From Pholiota molesta (Eukaryota; Basidiomycota; Agaricomycetes; Agaricales; Strophariaceae): 64,000 bases of DNA. The DNA is taken from assembly GCA_014925825.1 (NCBI GenBank), contig JACGCK010000029.1:310001-374000 (forward strand), read 5' to 3'. Of this stretch, positions 12,876-24,655 are shown piece by piece (the first letter of the stretch is position 1; each line of letters starts with the position of its first letter). Both the position numbers and the translations under genes were made by a program. Under the pieces are notes generated by a model. The model saw only the letters and a program-made list of their open reading frames with translations, was not told where the DNA came from and did no database searches.

Positions 12876-13647
12876 ATGGCCTCCCCCATCTCCGTTGCAC
12901 TCTCATCGTATGACAAAATGTCTGTACTCGAGGTGATCAAAGCCAATCCGACATGGAAAACAGTAGACCAACTAGGCGATGCTTTCATAGAGCAGGCCAA
13001 CGCCAAGCCTTACGACGTTGAAAAGATAGCGACCGTTATTGCAGACCTCATGAACGATCCCAACGTCCCGCCCATTAAGACGGTTGACTTCCATAGACAA
13101 CCCATTGAAGAGCCGTTTAAGGACATCCTGTGCCAGGTCGTCTTCGACCTTATCAAGAGAGTATTCTCCGACGATATCCCTGCCATCGAGCCAACCAATC
13201 CGTTCCTCGTCTCTGCTCTCATATCGGGAGCGTGTATCCGCAGTGACATTTGCAATTCCAGCACGCAGTCCGGGCATATCACACTTGGTCTGCGATTCGA
13301 GGGCGTAAAGTGGAGAGAAATTATTCCTGATGAGAAGGCAGAGGTCTGGGCCATCCACGCTGCACTTCATCTATTAGCTGGAGGGAGAAGAGTCTATCGC
13401 GAAGAGCAGATTGGGGACCGTCAGAAAGAACTTCTACCGGCGCTTAAGGCTATCGCTGAGCAGAATATCATTATCAATCCCCAAGGGAAAGCGTTGTTGC
13501 AGGTAAGTATTTAATCTTTTCTGCGACTGTTCTTCCGTCTGCTAACAACTTTCTCAGGCCGCTATTGCAGAAGCAGAGGCTGGATTCAAGAAAAATCTTC
13601 CGATCGTGGATATCTGGAAAATGCTCTTCCCTGAGGCTTCTTTATAA
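12876..13647 (+). CDS. Family B protein, copy 2
   Basis: Exons 12876-13502 and 13558-13647 with a 55-nt intron (GTAAGT to CAG) encode 238 aa. This is the same unknown cytosolic family as B1, with no signal peptide. The second half of the gene, the intron, the 3' end and about 160 bp of downstream DNA are almost identical to B3 (offset 6010). The first third differs at many positions, which suggests recent gene conversion or unequal crossing-over. Downstream homology to B3 stops abruptly at 13809. The next family C gene on the right is C2 (minus strand), so the pair is still convergent but is separated by a GC-rich insertion. Confidence 0.85.
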
Positions 13648-13809
13648 GAATGTATGGGAGTATTTTCTTATCTCTTTAGCATGTAGTCCATATCAATTTT
13701 CTTGTAATTATACGAGGCATATCAGTGTTGCATCCGGCTACCATCATAGGCCACTACGATCGAAGACTTCCAGCTCAATGACCAATTCAATACATAAGTC
13801 TTGTAGCTC

Positions 13810-15240
13810 AATAAACGCGAGACGAGATCAGACCGGCAGCCGCAGCCAATCGCATGCGATGCGGTAATCTCTGGAAGATAATCGACGTCGCTCCAGCCTC
13901 AACGTCAACGCGTCAACGCGTCAACGTTTCAACCACCACCCCCCTCGCAGCGAGCCCTCGCTCTTGCACACCAACGACACAGGACATGGAAGATAGAAGC
14001 AGGGGATGCCCGTGAGCGGGGGACACAACAGGTGCGTCTGCTGCGCCGCCCATAGTCCCCAAATGCTCACGTTCCCCCTCCAGCAGCCTCTGTTCACAGC
14101 AGCGAAGAGCATGGCCACCACCACTGACCGCTCTCCCTGCCGTCTCTCCATCATAGCCGCCGCCCCTTGCATTCCGCCTCCCTGCCCGCACACTGGCTCC
14201 ACGCTCACTTCTACGTCATTGTGACGAGGCGGACCTGGCCACCGCCGGCCTGCGCTCTCCTTCACGCTGCAGCCGCTGCCCAGCGCTGCCCTCTCCGTTG
14301 AAAGCTTGATACCGGAGGCCGTACACTGGGACTGTGTGCGCCGCTAGGTTACCACGACGATGCGGCGCGTACGAGCCCGTTCGTCTGCCCTGCGCCTCGC
14401 GCCTTGCTGCTCACACCTCCCCGGCACCTGCCCCGTCCCCTGCCCTCCTGCCACCCGTTGCTTCTGCGGTGCGGAATCTACCGCCATTGGCGACTCGCAA
14501 ACAATCACAAAGGTGGCGTGATGCATCGGCGGCTGTCCAGCGAACTGCGCAGGGGGCAAGAAAAGCCGGCGGCGGCGGTTCCACGAGCACGCAAGACTGC
14601 GGCGAGCTGGCCACGGTGGTCTATCAAAGCGCGAAGGAGCACGAACGTCGAAGACCCGGCGACGCCGTTTAGCCACGTCACCACCGGCTCTTCTGCTAAA
14701 ACGGCCGCGTCACAAACCATCTGTACAAACGACACCGGCAATGGGTTGCGCCAGCTCAAAACGCCCCGCCATCCATCTGCCAGCTCGAGTCACGCACGAT
14801 ACGCGCCGGGCAATGGGCGACGGACGACGCTCGAGGCTCGACGGCGGACGACGCTCGATACACGATACTGCACGGACAACGATGGCGCATGCGTCATGTT
14901 GGAAGAGGCTCGATGCTCGACGCTCGATGCTCGACGCTCGATGCTCAATGCCCGATGGACGACGCTCGATGCTCGATGGACGTCGGACGACACTCGACAC
15001 TGAACTGAATGAGCCCATGGCCCGGTGGCACTGCAGCAACCCCCACGAACGACAGCACAAACGCAGCAGCTGTTCGCCTCAAGCTCAACGGATGTGCATT
15101 ATGCGCGACAGCGGGAACGAGCACGGCGCTGGCGCGCCGTTCGTCTTTGGCTGTCACCGCCATTGCTGTGTATTCATAGATTGTAGTATCTTGTATGTTA
15201 TGTAGCTGGAATTGTATATAAATGTATGTCGTTTTAACTC
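13810..15240. other. GC-rich, low-complexity insertion between B2 and C2
   Basis: Right after the last base shared with B3, the composition changes to GC-rich sequence. It starts with short CGTCAACG repeats (13902-13927) and ends in the minisatellite listed separately. Frames up to about 200 aa run through it on both strands, but they are low-complexity and unsupported. It separates what in other units is a tight B-C pair. Confidence 0.55.
14820..15003. repeat. GCTCGAYG minisatellite
   Basis: Imperfect tandem copies of GCTCGACG / GCTCGATG, interspersed with CGGACGAC spacers. In one frame the repeat would read as Arg-Ser-Met-Leu-Asp-Ala-type units, and on the other strand as Ala-Ser-Ser-Ile-Glu-type units. 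Such frames are by-products of the repeat and I do not annotate them as genes. Confidence 0.7.
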
Positions 15241-15484
15241 AACAACACCCAAGGGTCCATGAGCGAACATGGTGCCCAGTCAGTGGTAAATCCTTGGACA
15301 CACGATCTCTGAGGCCTGAGGCCTGAGGGATGGTGGAGGAGATTCGCAAATCGATCTATTTTTGGTGAGGCCGCGGTCCCCGACGTCAGCAGTAGGTGGG
15401 TATAATATGCGCAATAAACCCCACCTAAAGGTCCTGTCAGGAGCGTGCCAACTGCTGCCAAAGGTGTCCGTTGACCGGTGACCC

Positions 15485-15760
15485 ACCGCGCTTGTTAAAA
15501 TGGAAAACCAGTCGCTTCGTACTTTGTGTTCCTGAGGAGCTGACCACTATTTTGTGAGCCTGGTGATCTACAGCTCCCTCACAGCTTCGTTCTATTTTGC
15601 CCGCGCTCTGGATTCTTCCCTCCTGAAGTTCGAATCCAAATAACGAAACTGCGAGTGTGTATAGTATCGGAGCATATCTGTATTCCCAGCGTTTTATCTC
15701 GGTGATCATCCTATGTGATCTATCTGGATAATCTTGTTGTTGTGTTTATTCTCCGTTGCG
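15485..15760. repeat. Duplicated B-upstream flank, here without a B gene
   Basis: This stretch is related to 22860-23100 and more distantly to 8750-9010 and 18175-18450. All share blocks such as CACCRCGCTTRTTAAA, TATTCCCAGCGTT.TATCTCGG.GATC and TGTTTATTCTCCGTTGCGC. At 8.7 and 18.2 kb the flank leads into a B gene. Here and at 22.9 kb it leads straight into the 3' side of a C gene (C2, C4), which suggests a B gene was lost from these two units. Confidence 0.5.
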
Positions 15761-15867
15761 CGTTGATGGAAGTGTCAAGTGATGAGATGATCTCAAGAGA
15801 ATTCCACAAAATGTTTCTCATCGTGCTACAGACTACAACCTGGCGTGAGCGACTGTTGGTCAATAAT

Positions 15868-17242
15868 TTAATGATGACTTGTGAATAAAGTATCTCCAGC
15901 TCCCTCTAGCGGTTCATTGACAGGCGCTAGCACATGGGGAACTTGGTGGTGATCATTGCGGCCTTCGGCTTTGGCACCAATAAGAGTGACATCATGAGCG
16001 ACTACGCCTTGAATATTGTATCCGAGATCTGAAAAAAATCATATCAAATAAACCATTCTAATTAATTTCAAGATTAAAGACGTACCTCCCGGTTGTCCCG
16101 GCCCTCCCTGAATCTTCTGGTAAATTCCACGGACGGGCCCTGGGGCAGCATCAGGGTGGTATCCTTTTTTAGCGTTGTTAATGGGATATTCGAGGCCGTC
16201 GCCAACCATGTGAGGAAGGGCACTATGGCCGTCTGTTTGCAGATGATTCCTGAAGATGACAGGCTAAAGAGAATTGCGAGTAAGTACAGGTAAGTACCGA
16301 ATAAAGTTATCTATTCGTGAAGCTGGAACATACATATTTTCCGCCCTGACCGATATGCATCCCGAGATTATAGGCACCAATACGGACATCCTTGCCATGG
16401 AGAACGCCTGTCATGCTCATATTTAGAGAAATCTTGACCTGTTACCGGACAAAAGAACACACCATGGTTGGGTACATTATACTCGTCGTGGCGATTGGGC
16501 ATATTGCCATGTTCGAGTGTCAGTTTATGCCGATCTTTCGCTGTAGTATGAGCATTCCAACCCGCTGTCTTCTCCGCGTGTAGCCGAGCTTTGGCTTCAG
16601 CTTGCTTCTGGACAGCCTTCGCGTTTGTCAAATGGTCGCCCTTCGCGAAATTGGGCTGGGGCGTCTTCGGCTGCTTGGCAACTCGAAAGCCCTTTTCGCG
16701 GCCTCTCTTGCGATAGCCGCCGGTAATGTGGTTAGTGCCCGTCTTGGTCTTTACTTTGCTGTATTCAATCTTGCGCGTAGGCTTTCCATACATGTGGCCT
16801 CTGTACCACCAGTTAGTAGCAAAATAAATAAAAATGTAGAGTTGACGTACGGCCCTAGCTTGGCTGTCTCGGCTTGCGACTCGATCTTCTTTGCAGCGTT
16901 CTCGACTTGGTTTTTAGCAATCTCGGTTCTCTTGTCTTCTTTACGCTTCTGGGCCTCTGCAGCAGTCAGCTTTTTCTTGGCGACAGGAGCGCGGCCCTTC
17001 TTTCGGATGGCACGCGGGATGGAACGCGCAAGTACGTCAGATTCATCGTCCTGATAAACCCGCTCGACCACAAGTTCGGCGTCGAAATCGCGAGATACTA
17101 ATAGGCTTGCATCTGGAGACAGCCCAAATGACCTGGCCTCAACGGAGACAGAGTCGGAGGATTGTACTGGTAGTGCAAGAGACGGTGCGATCATAGCACC
17201 TAACAGCGCCGGCAGGATCGTAAGAAATAGATGAGGATACAT
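15868..17242 (-). CDS. Family C secreted basic protein, copy 2
   Basis: Five minus-strand exons: 17242-16851, 16800-16463, 16407-16334, 16263-16086 and 16028-15868, encoding 380 aa, the longest copy. The signal peptide is followed by a pro-like stretch; this copy has an extra basic insert (IRKKGRAPVAKKK) before the exon-1 end. The C-terminal motifs are YPV, EYPI, GPVRGIY and GVVAHD. The histidine before EYPI in the other copies is leucine here. The tail runs on to a His-His end, as in C4. A TATAAGAA box lies about 90 bp upstream (17332-17339). The upstream 400 bp are homologous to those of C4, so C2 and C4 derive from one duplication. Confidence 0.8.
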
Positions 17243-17999
17243 TTTATAAGCGAGTAGGACCAAGCGCAGCTCGGTTAGTCGGTTGGTGGTGGGGAGGAAG
17301 ACCAGCTTGTGGGAGCAAGGAGCGCGCATTGAGTTCTTATACCCCGACAGTGACTTCGGAGTCCGGACCCTACCGCCTTTGAGCGCCTTTGAGCGCCTTT
17401 GTCGGAGATATCAAAGCGCCCAGCATTTTCTATACAGCTTGCCAAATAAATGCTTCATCCACAACTTACAAGATACTAAAGCTAATGCTCAACACCTAAA
17501 ACAGAAATTAAATGAAAAAAACAAAGGCCATACTTTTTTTTGCAACTTTTTGTTTTACGAGTTGAAAGCGTTGAAGGCGTTTTGGCTCTGTTTAACGAAC
17601 TTGATTTATGTTAGCAGTGCGTATGATCCAGACAGCTTGTTTCATATCTACCGCGTGTCGTGCCAAGGTGCGACCAAAGGGAATTGCGTTTCTGTACGTA
17701 GCCTAGTCTACGGAGGCTTGAATTCTGCGCGTTTAGACATCACCCACATTCATGTCAAACAAATGTCAAATGGCCGTTTTTGTGATATCAATATGTACAC
17801 CTGAGATCTGAACATTGATTGTTGTCCAAGTTGCGATCTAAGCGCAGACTAGCGTGTTCCGATGCTATAGGAAGGTGCATTGAAGTTCATCTGTATCCTG
17901 CATTTTGTGGTCACGTCTTGATAATAGTTGTAACTAGCAAACACTTAGAATACATAGTATTTAAGACTATACTAGTGCTCATCAATCAATTTTTCAAGT
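17243..17999. other. C2 upstream region
   Basis: No gene supported. A short direct repeat (three TTTGAGCGCC-like units) lies at 17371-17400. From about 17440 to 17660 the sequence matches 24945-25150 upstream of C4, for example TACTAAAGCTAATGCTC and GAAAGCGTTGAAGGC. The ORF running through it has no protein character. Confidence 0.5.
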
Positions 18000-18115
18000 C
18001 TCTTAGTGCTTTTTTACACGGGGAATAGCGATGTGATCATTGTAGCCTGGGTGGCTCTTATCACGAGTAACATCACGGGAGACCTTTCCTTGGACATTGT
18101 ATCCATCTATAAAGA
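18000..18115 (-). pseudogene. Stray last exon of a family C gene (C5 type)
   Basis: About 100 bp match the final exon of C5 (26155-26256) base for base in long blocks (ACGGGGAATAGCGATGTGAT; TTATCACGAGTAACATCA). None of the other four exons lies next to it. To its right the sequence switches directly to the duplicated B-upstream flank. It is the remnant of a further C copy removed by rearrangement. Confidence 0.75.
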
Positions 18116-18885
18116 CGGATCAATGAAAACATAGTACCTTAATTATATCCCTCCGCAGACCACACCCTCACTTCCATTATCCCACCACACTCATCATTTC
18201 TGCCCGCGTTCCTCCTCTCTCCGCGTCCGCCTCTCAAGTCCAATTCCGAAGCGAACGAATCCCAAAAGTCCCCGCATCGTATTGCACCGTATTCGTCTAC
18301 TGTAGGTCCATATTTTTACCCTATCCGCATTCCCAGCGTCTGTTTCTGATCTCCGTGGCCGTCCTATGATCCTCTCTATCGGGGTCAGTGCTTAGGTTAT
18401 TCCATTGTGTTTATTCTCCGTTGCGCTAGGTATCTTAGTCCTGTGTATGTGTTGCTTGTTCTAGTTGAAATGCAATGCGAGCGTATGTTTTATTTTTCGT
18501 CTTGGGGAAGGTGCATACATACCAACATCCCGTTCTCTCATTTTTCTTTCTGACGGAACAACGTCGAGAAAGGCCGCGTATCTTGCGCGTCAGCATCTAC
18601 GCGATCGTCATTGCGCGATATATGCCTAAGATGATGCAAGGTGTGGGTGGTTGTGGGTGATGCTATCATCGCGCCCGCTGAGCGTTCTCGATACCCACAA
18701 GAGTTTCATTCCAGATGCCTGAGGTGCAATCTCAGCGCTCTAAGCAGTTGAGCGGCGCTTTGGCGTGGGCGATTTTTATGACGGGTAAGTATAGTGTGGC
18801 ACTGCCTTGATCCTACATTCGCAAGTGCGCAGATATACTATATAATACACATATTATACGTGCACATCTCATTATCAATACCACA

Positions 18886-19657
18886 ATGGCCTCCCCCATC
18901 TATATTTCACTCGCATCATATGACAAAACGTCTGTACTTGAGGTGATCAAAGCCAATCCGGCATGGAAAACAGTAGATCAACTAGGCGACGCGTTTATAG
19001 AGCAGGCCAATGCCAAGCCTTACGACGTCGATAAGATTGCGACCGTTATTGCAGACCTCAAGAACGATCCCAACGTCCCGCTCATTAAGACGGTTGACTT
19101 CCATAGACAACCCGTCGAAGAGCCGTTCAAAGACATCCTGTGCCAGGTCGTCTTCGACCTTATCAAGAGAGTATTCTCCGACGATATCCCTGCCATCGAG
19201 CCAACCAATCCGTTCCTTGTCTCTGCTCTCATATCGGGAGCATGTATCCGCAGTGATATCTGCAATTCCAGCACGCAGTCCGGGCATATCACACTTGGTC
19301 TGCGATTCGAGGGCGTAAAGTGGAGAGAAATTATTCCTGATGAGAAGGCAGAGGTCTGGGCCATCCACGCTGCACTTCATCTATTAGCTGGAGGGAGAAG
19401 AGTCTACCGCGAAGAGCAGATTGGGTACCGTCAGAAGGAACTTCTACCGGCGCTTAAGGCTATCGCTGAGCAGAATATCATTATCAATCCCCAAGGGAAA
19501 GCGTTGTTGCAGGTAAGTATTTAATCTTTTCTGCGACTGTTCTTCCGTCTGCTAACAACTTTCTCAGGCCGCTATTGCAGAAGCAGAGGCTGGATTCAAG
19601 AAAAATCTTCCGATCGTGGATATCTGGAAAATGCTCTTCCCTGAGGCTTCTTTATAA
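18886..19657 (+). CDS. Family B protein, copy 3
   Basis: Exons 18886-19512 and 19568-19657 (55-nt intron) encode 238 aa. Unknown cytosolic family; see copy 1 for the shared blocks. The start has the paralogous context ATCAATACCACAATGGCC, and a TATAATAC box lies 45 bp upstream. From about 19220 to 19819 it is nearly identical to B2 including intron and 3' flank, while its first 300 bases are clearly diverged. Its downstream flank abuts a truncated family C pseudogene in convergent orientation, so the ancestral B-C pairing is still visible. Confidence 0.85.
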
Positions 19658-19819
19658 GAATGTATGGGAGTATTTTCTTATCTCTTTAGCATGTAGTCCA
19701 TATCAATTTTCTTGTAATTATACGAGGCATATCAGTGTTGCATCCGGCTACCATCATAGGCCACTACGATCGAAGACTTCCAGCTCAATGACCAATTCAA
19801 TACATAAGTCTTGTAGCTC

Positions 19820-21089
19820 AGAATAGCGAATATCAGGAAGGGTAGCATCATGTGCAATGACGCCTTGACATTGCATCCTCCTAGCGTTAACGATAGATAA
19901 GACCGTTCAAATTAGTTTTAATGTTAAACATCAAAGACGCACCTGCCGCATTGTCCTGGTAAATAGCACGGACGAGCCCTTGGTTAGTATGATGAGGGTG
20001 GTAACCATTTTTTGCGTTGTTAATGGGATATTCGTAGCCGGTGCCAACCTTGTGTGAGGAAGAGGTCGGTGGCGGCTGTCGGGAGTACCTTGTAGATCGT
20101 TCCTGGGAATGACGAGGTAAAGAGAATTAAAAGCTATTAAAAGTGAGTGCCAAGTTTGTTCTTTTCATCATAATACCGGATCATACATACTGATCATTGT
20201 GCGTCCCGAGGTTATACGGACATTCTTGCCATGGAGAATGCCTAACAGTGTCACATTCAGCCGAATTCAACTTGTTAGTGATTGAAGGGAAGAATATACC
20301 GCGATTGGGTACACGGTACTCATCGTGACGTTTAGGCATGTTTCCATGTGCGAGTGTCTGCGCATAACGAGCGTTTCGTTGTAGCGTGAGCAGCCCGACT
20401 TGCTGTCTTTTCCGCCTGTAGCCGGGTTTTAGCTTCAGCTTGCTTCCGCAGGGCCCTCCCGTTTGTTAAATGTTCACCCTTGGCAAAGTTCGGCTTGGGC
20501 GTCTTGGGTTGTTGAGCAGTACGGTGTCCTCGCTCTCCTTCTGGGATCTTACGACTGTTTGCACGGAAGCCAAATGACGATGTGCGTTTTACCCTTAGCA
20601 GTCGGCTCCTTCTTATATGACTGTGAAGTTGTGCGAAGCTTTCCGTAGCGGTGGCCTCTGTACCACCAACTAGTATCATCAATGAAGCAAAAATGTATAA
20701 TTGACTTACGGCGGTAGCGCGTCTGTCTTGGCTTACAACTCGATCTTCTTTACAGCGTTATGAGCTTGGTTGGTTATAGCATCCTTGGTTCTCATCGCTT
20801 CTTTACGCTGATGGGCCTTTGCAGCAGTCCGCTCAGGCCTGGTGGCACGAGGAAAGAGGTCCTCGTCGATGGCACGCGCAAGAACATTGGATTCGTAGTC
20901 CTAATAGCCCCGCTCGACCATAAATTCGGCATCGATATCGCGGGATACTAGTGGGAACGCGTCCGAAGACAAGTCAAACTACCTGGCCTCAAGAAAGACA
21001 AAGTCGAAGAATCGGACGGGTAGCGCAAGAGATGGCGCTACAACAACTAACAGCGCCGGGAGAATTGTAAGAAATAGATGGGGATACAC
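19820..21089 (-). pseudogene. Family C pseudogene, copy 3
   Basis: All five exon regions of a family C gene can be followed on the minus strand, but the gene is dead by several independent lesions. The start codon is changed (the position of ATG reads GTG at 21089). An in-frame TAG lies in exon 1 inside the segment that reads EARSFDL in paralogues. Exon 2 is shifted out of frame around 20340-20680. The last exon is cut at 19820, where the B3 flank begins, so the C-terminal tail is missing. The promoter TATA has also decayed. It is closest to C4. I do not reconstruct it. Confidence 0.85.
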
Positions 21090-23321
21090 TTTTTAAGCAA
21101 GATTGACCCAAGCACGACTCATCAGTGGTGGGGAGGAGAGCCAGCGTGGGGGATCAAGGAACGCGCATTGATGTTCTTGTATCCCCGACCTTCCAAGCAT
21201 TGTGATTTTTTGAAAGTGACCCTATGATTTGCCTATGATAGAAGTTTGACCCCCCAGATGCGAACGCCTTGATTACAACGTTTGATGAGTAATGCTATTC
21301 TGAGTGTTGCTGTCGAAGCGATGTGAAGGGAGAGAGGGAGGCGGAGTGGACTTGGAGTGGACTAGAGACTAGTCACGGTGGAGAGAAGACTTGGGAGTCG
21401 ACTTGGAGTCGACACTCGAAAGCAGGCTCGGAACAAGGATGCCGTTGTTTGTTTGTATCTATATTATTGACCGGGCCGGAGCAAAGTTGTCTTCGACGTC
21501 TCCCTTGAAGTTGCCAACACCGTCACGTCGATGCTTTCTTCCTCGCATAGCATGTTTGTCAACACAGCGAGCCCAAGCCACATCGTCACGATCAAGAGTC
21601 GATCAGGCATCGATATCAAGCACTCCCGGACGCACACTGCCGCACACACCTGGCATCGTCAGATCATACAGTCTCCGAGTTACTGACCGATATCGCCATG
21701 CAAATAACGACTTACAGCGGCTCTGAACTAGCGACTGCATGCACCACACTATTCCATCCCGCAGCCCATCCGTAGTCATCGGCGCTGATATTGACTGTTC
21801 CTACCGGGTTGACCAATGAATTCCTTAACTGAGGTCTAGCTATGACAGAAATTACACATGGTTTATCATGGTCGAGCTGGCTGCATTGCAGGAGGCTCCT
21901 TCTAGATTAACCATCGGTGTGCAGCAGCTCTCCTAGATGTGGCGCTCCTGCACGTACAGTACCGCTAGTTGTATACTCGTTGTATACTATCATCGCTTCT
22001 AGTCTGAGTTGGAAGCCGCTGAGCGATATATTCCTTGTGACTTTGCATGTCCTCGTCGCTGCTATCTTGGACTCGGGGTGAAAACATTGCTTGCTGGCTT
22101 GTCAGCCTGTGTCCTTGTTCAGCGAGCAGTGTCTGGAAAGTGTCAATTTCTTGATATTGGTCATTTTTTCTAAGACTGCCATCTTCTTCAGGTTCCTGAA
22201 CGTCTTGTTGTGAAAAATTTCATGTATTCTTTCTTTTCCTACCGCGCTTTTGTCGAGATTCATACTGACTTCTTGTATCACCAGGTCTCATGACCGTCAA
22301 TCCAATATGGTGCTCTGATATCTCTATCCACTGCTGGTACCGTTTGGCGGTCGCGAACTATCATGGTGATTACTTCCTCTTTGCAGCCTAACAGCATTTC
22401 TCATTCTTAATTCGTCACCCCAAAGTCTTGTTGTTTCTCACAAACTCCTTTGAGTTTTGACATATTCTGGATGACTCGGACGACGTATGAAGATCATCCA
22501 ATAATCCGATATTCTTTTTGTACGACCACCCACGTATCCACGCTGGGCAGTTGATACAGATCGTCTCAGCCCACGTATGCTCATAGAATAGCAGGTATTT
22601 CTTACTCTCGTCTTTTTTTCTTCTTGCTTTCTCTCTTTCTTCTGGTTTTGCTCAACCTCCGCCTTGGGTTGCGTTGACACTGCTATCAAATCCATCGGCG
22701 CCCATCATGCCCCTTTCAACTTTGCGCCTCACACAACCTACCCATCCCGCACATTCAACTACTACGGCCGCCGTCAATACTTCACAAACTAGCGCCCAGT
22801 ATCTACACCCCTCTTTTAGATAGACCCAGGCGCCAGTATATATTCCTCCGCCGACCGAAACCTTGCCATTTTTAACCCACCACGCTTATTAAACTGAAAA
22901 ACAAGTCGCTCCTCGGTTTATTTTTCTGCGGAGCCGGCGACTGTTTATAAGCGCGGTGATCCACAACAAAACCACAAGCACACAGCGAATATGAAATTGT
23001 ACCACATCTCCGTATACCCAGCGTTGTATCTCGGCGATCGTCCTATGGTCTATCTATTCTATTTAGTTGCTCATATTATTTCTCATTCTCGGTTGCGCAC
23101 CGAGTTTTCTGTATTGGCATTGGAGAGTGTTTGTTGGTCTGCCCGCTGCGCATTCCCAATTCACACATGTCGAACGAGAAGTAGCACCTACTTCGGCGTA
23201 TAAGTTTATTAACATTCGATATCAATGGAAGTGTCCCATGAAGTCCAAAGAGGATTCCACAAAAATGTTTGTCATTATGCTACTGATAACATCCCAGCGT
23301 GAGCGGCTGTTGTTCAGCAAT
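21090..23321. other. Intergenic, possibly decayed mobile DNA
   Basis: No gene I can support in 2.2 kb. A few short frames (21520-21700 +, 22440-22695 -) have mildly protein-like composition but no recognisable motif. The segment 22860-23240 is a copy of the B-upstream flank seen at 15485-15760; no B gene follows it, and C4 begins its 3' end at 23322. Confidence 0.4.
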
Positions 23322-24655
23322 TTAATGATGATCTGGGAATATTCCTCCAGCTCCGTCTACCGGTGCAGGCGCTGGCACACCGTGAATTTGGTGGTGATCA
23401 TTGTAGCCCGGGTGAGTGTCAGGAAGGGTGACATCATGAGCGATGACGCCTTGAACAGTATATCCTCCTAACGATAACATTAGATTAAGTCACTCTAATT
23501 AATCCTAAGATCAAAGACGTACCTGCCGCATGGCTCTGGTAGATAGCGCGGACGGGCCCTTGGCTAGCATGGTGAGGGTGATATCCGTTTTTGGCGTTGT
23601 TGATAGGATATTCGTGGCCGGTGCCAACCATGTGAGGAAGGGGCCTGTGGCGGTCGGTGGGAGGGCCTTGCAGATCATTCCGGAAGTTGACAGGCTAGAG
23701 AGACTTGCGAATGAGTACCGATTACTTGTCTATTCATGAAGCTAGAACATACATATCTTCCGCCCAGACCATCGTGCTTCCCGAGGTTATAGGCGCCGGT
23801 ACGGACATCCTTGCCATGGAGAACGCCTGTCATGCTCATATTTAGAGAAGTTTTAACGTATTACTGGACAAAATATCTTACCATGGTTAGGTACATGATA
23901 CTCATCGTGGCGATTAGGCAGAGTACCATGTGCCTTTGTCTGTGCATACCGAGTGTTCGCTGTAGCATGAGCAGCCCGACCCGCTGTCTTCTTCGCCTGT
24001 AGCCGAGCCTTGGCTTCAGCTTGCTTCTGGACGGCCTTCGTGTTTGTCAAATGGGCGCCCTTAGCGAAATCAGGTTTGGGCGTCTTCGGCTGCTTGGGAA
24101 GGCGAAAGCCCTTGTCGCGGCTGTCCTTGCGAAAGCCGCCGGTAATGTGTTCTGTGCCCTTCTTCGTCGTTGCTGTGGTGTATGTAATTCTGCGGGGCTT
24201 TCCATAGCGGTGACCTCTGTAACCGCCAGTCAGTATCATCAATGAAGCAAAGACAAAAATAGTGTATAGTTGACGTACGGCGGTAGCGCGGCTGTCTTGG
24301 CTCGCAAATCGGTCTTCTTCGCAGCGTTATGAGCTTGGTTGGTAGCAATTTTGGTTTTCACAGCTTCTTTACGGTGATGAGCCTCTGCAGCGGTCAGCTT
24401 TGGCTTGGTGGCACGAGGAAAGAGGTCCTCGTTGATGGCGCGCGCAAGTATGTCGGATTCGTCGTCCTGATAACGCCGCTCGAGCATAAATTCGGCGTCG
24501 ACGTCGCGAGATGCTAATGGGGTCGCATCCGATGACAAGTCAAACGACCTGGCCTCAATGGAGAGGGAGTCGGAGAATTGGACGGGCAGCGCAAGAGACG
24601 GTGCGATAGCACCTAACAGCATCGGCAGGATCGTAAGAAATAGACGAGGATACAT
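23322..24655 (-). CDS. Family C secreted basic protein, copy 4
   Basis: Five minus-strand exons: 24655-24279, 24216-23882, 23826-23753, 23694-23523 and 23467-23322, encoding 367 aa. Order of parts: signal peptide (about residues 1-22); serine/acidic pro-like stretch with an RR pair (MLERRYQDD) and a later FPR site; Lys/Arg/His-rich middle (residues about 125-235); the linker NRHDEYHVPNHGVLHGKDVR; then the C-terminal motifs YPVNFRN, HEYPI, GPVRAIY and GVIAHD, with a PGYNDHH tail. The Tyr, Glu, Arg and His of the RNase T1-like pattern are all present. A TATAAGAA box at 24762-24769 is about 110 bp from the start. No B gene is next to it, though the flank that normally precedes one lies at its 3' side. 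Confidence 0.82.

Noticed and set aside
14404..15003. 199-aa frame with Arg-Ser-Met-Leu-Asp repeats
   Set aside because: Product of the GCTCGAYG minisatellite; several frames are open because the repeat lacks stops.
15391..15428. GGTGGG / CCCACC inverted repeat with an AT-rich loop
   Set aside because: Short arms and no target duplication or second copy; too weak to call an element.
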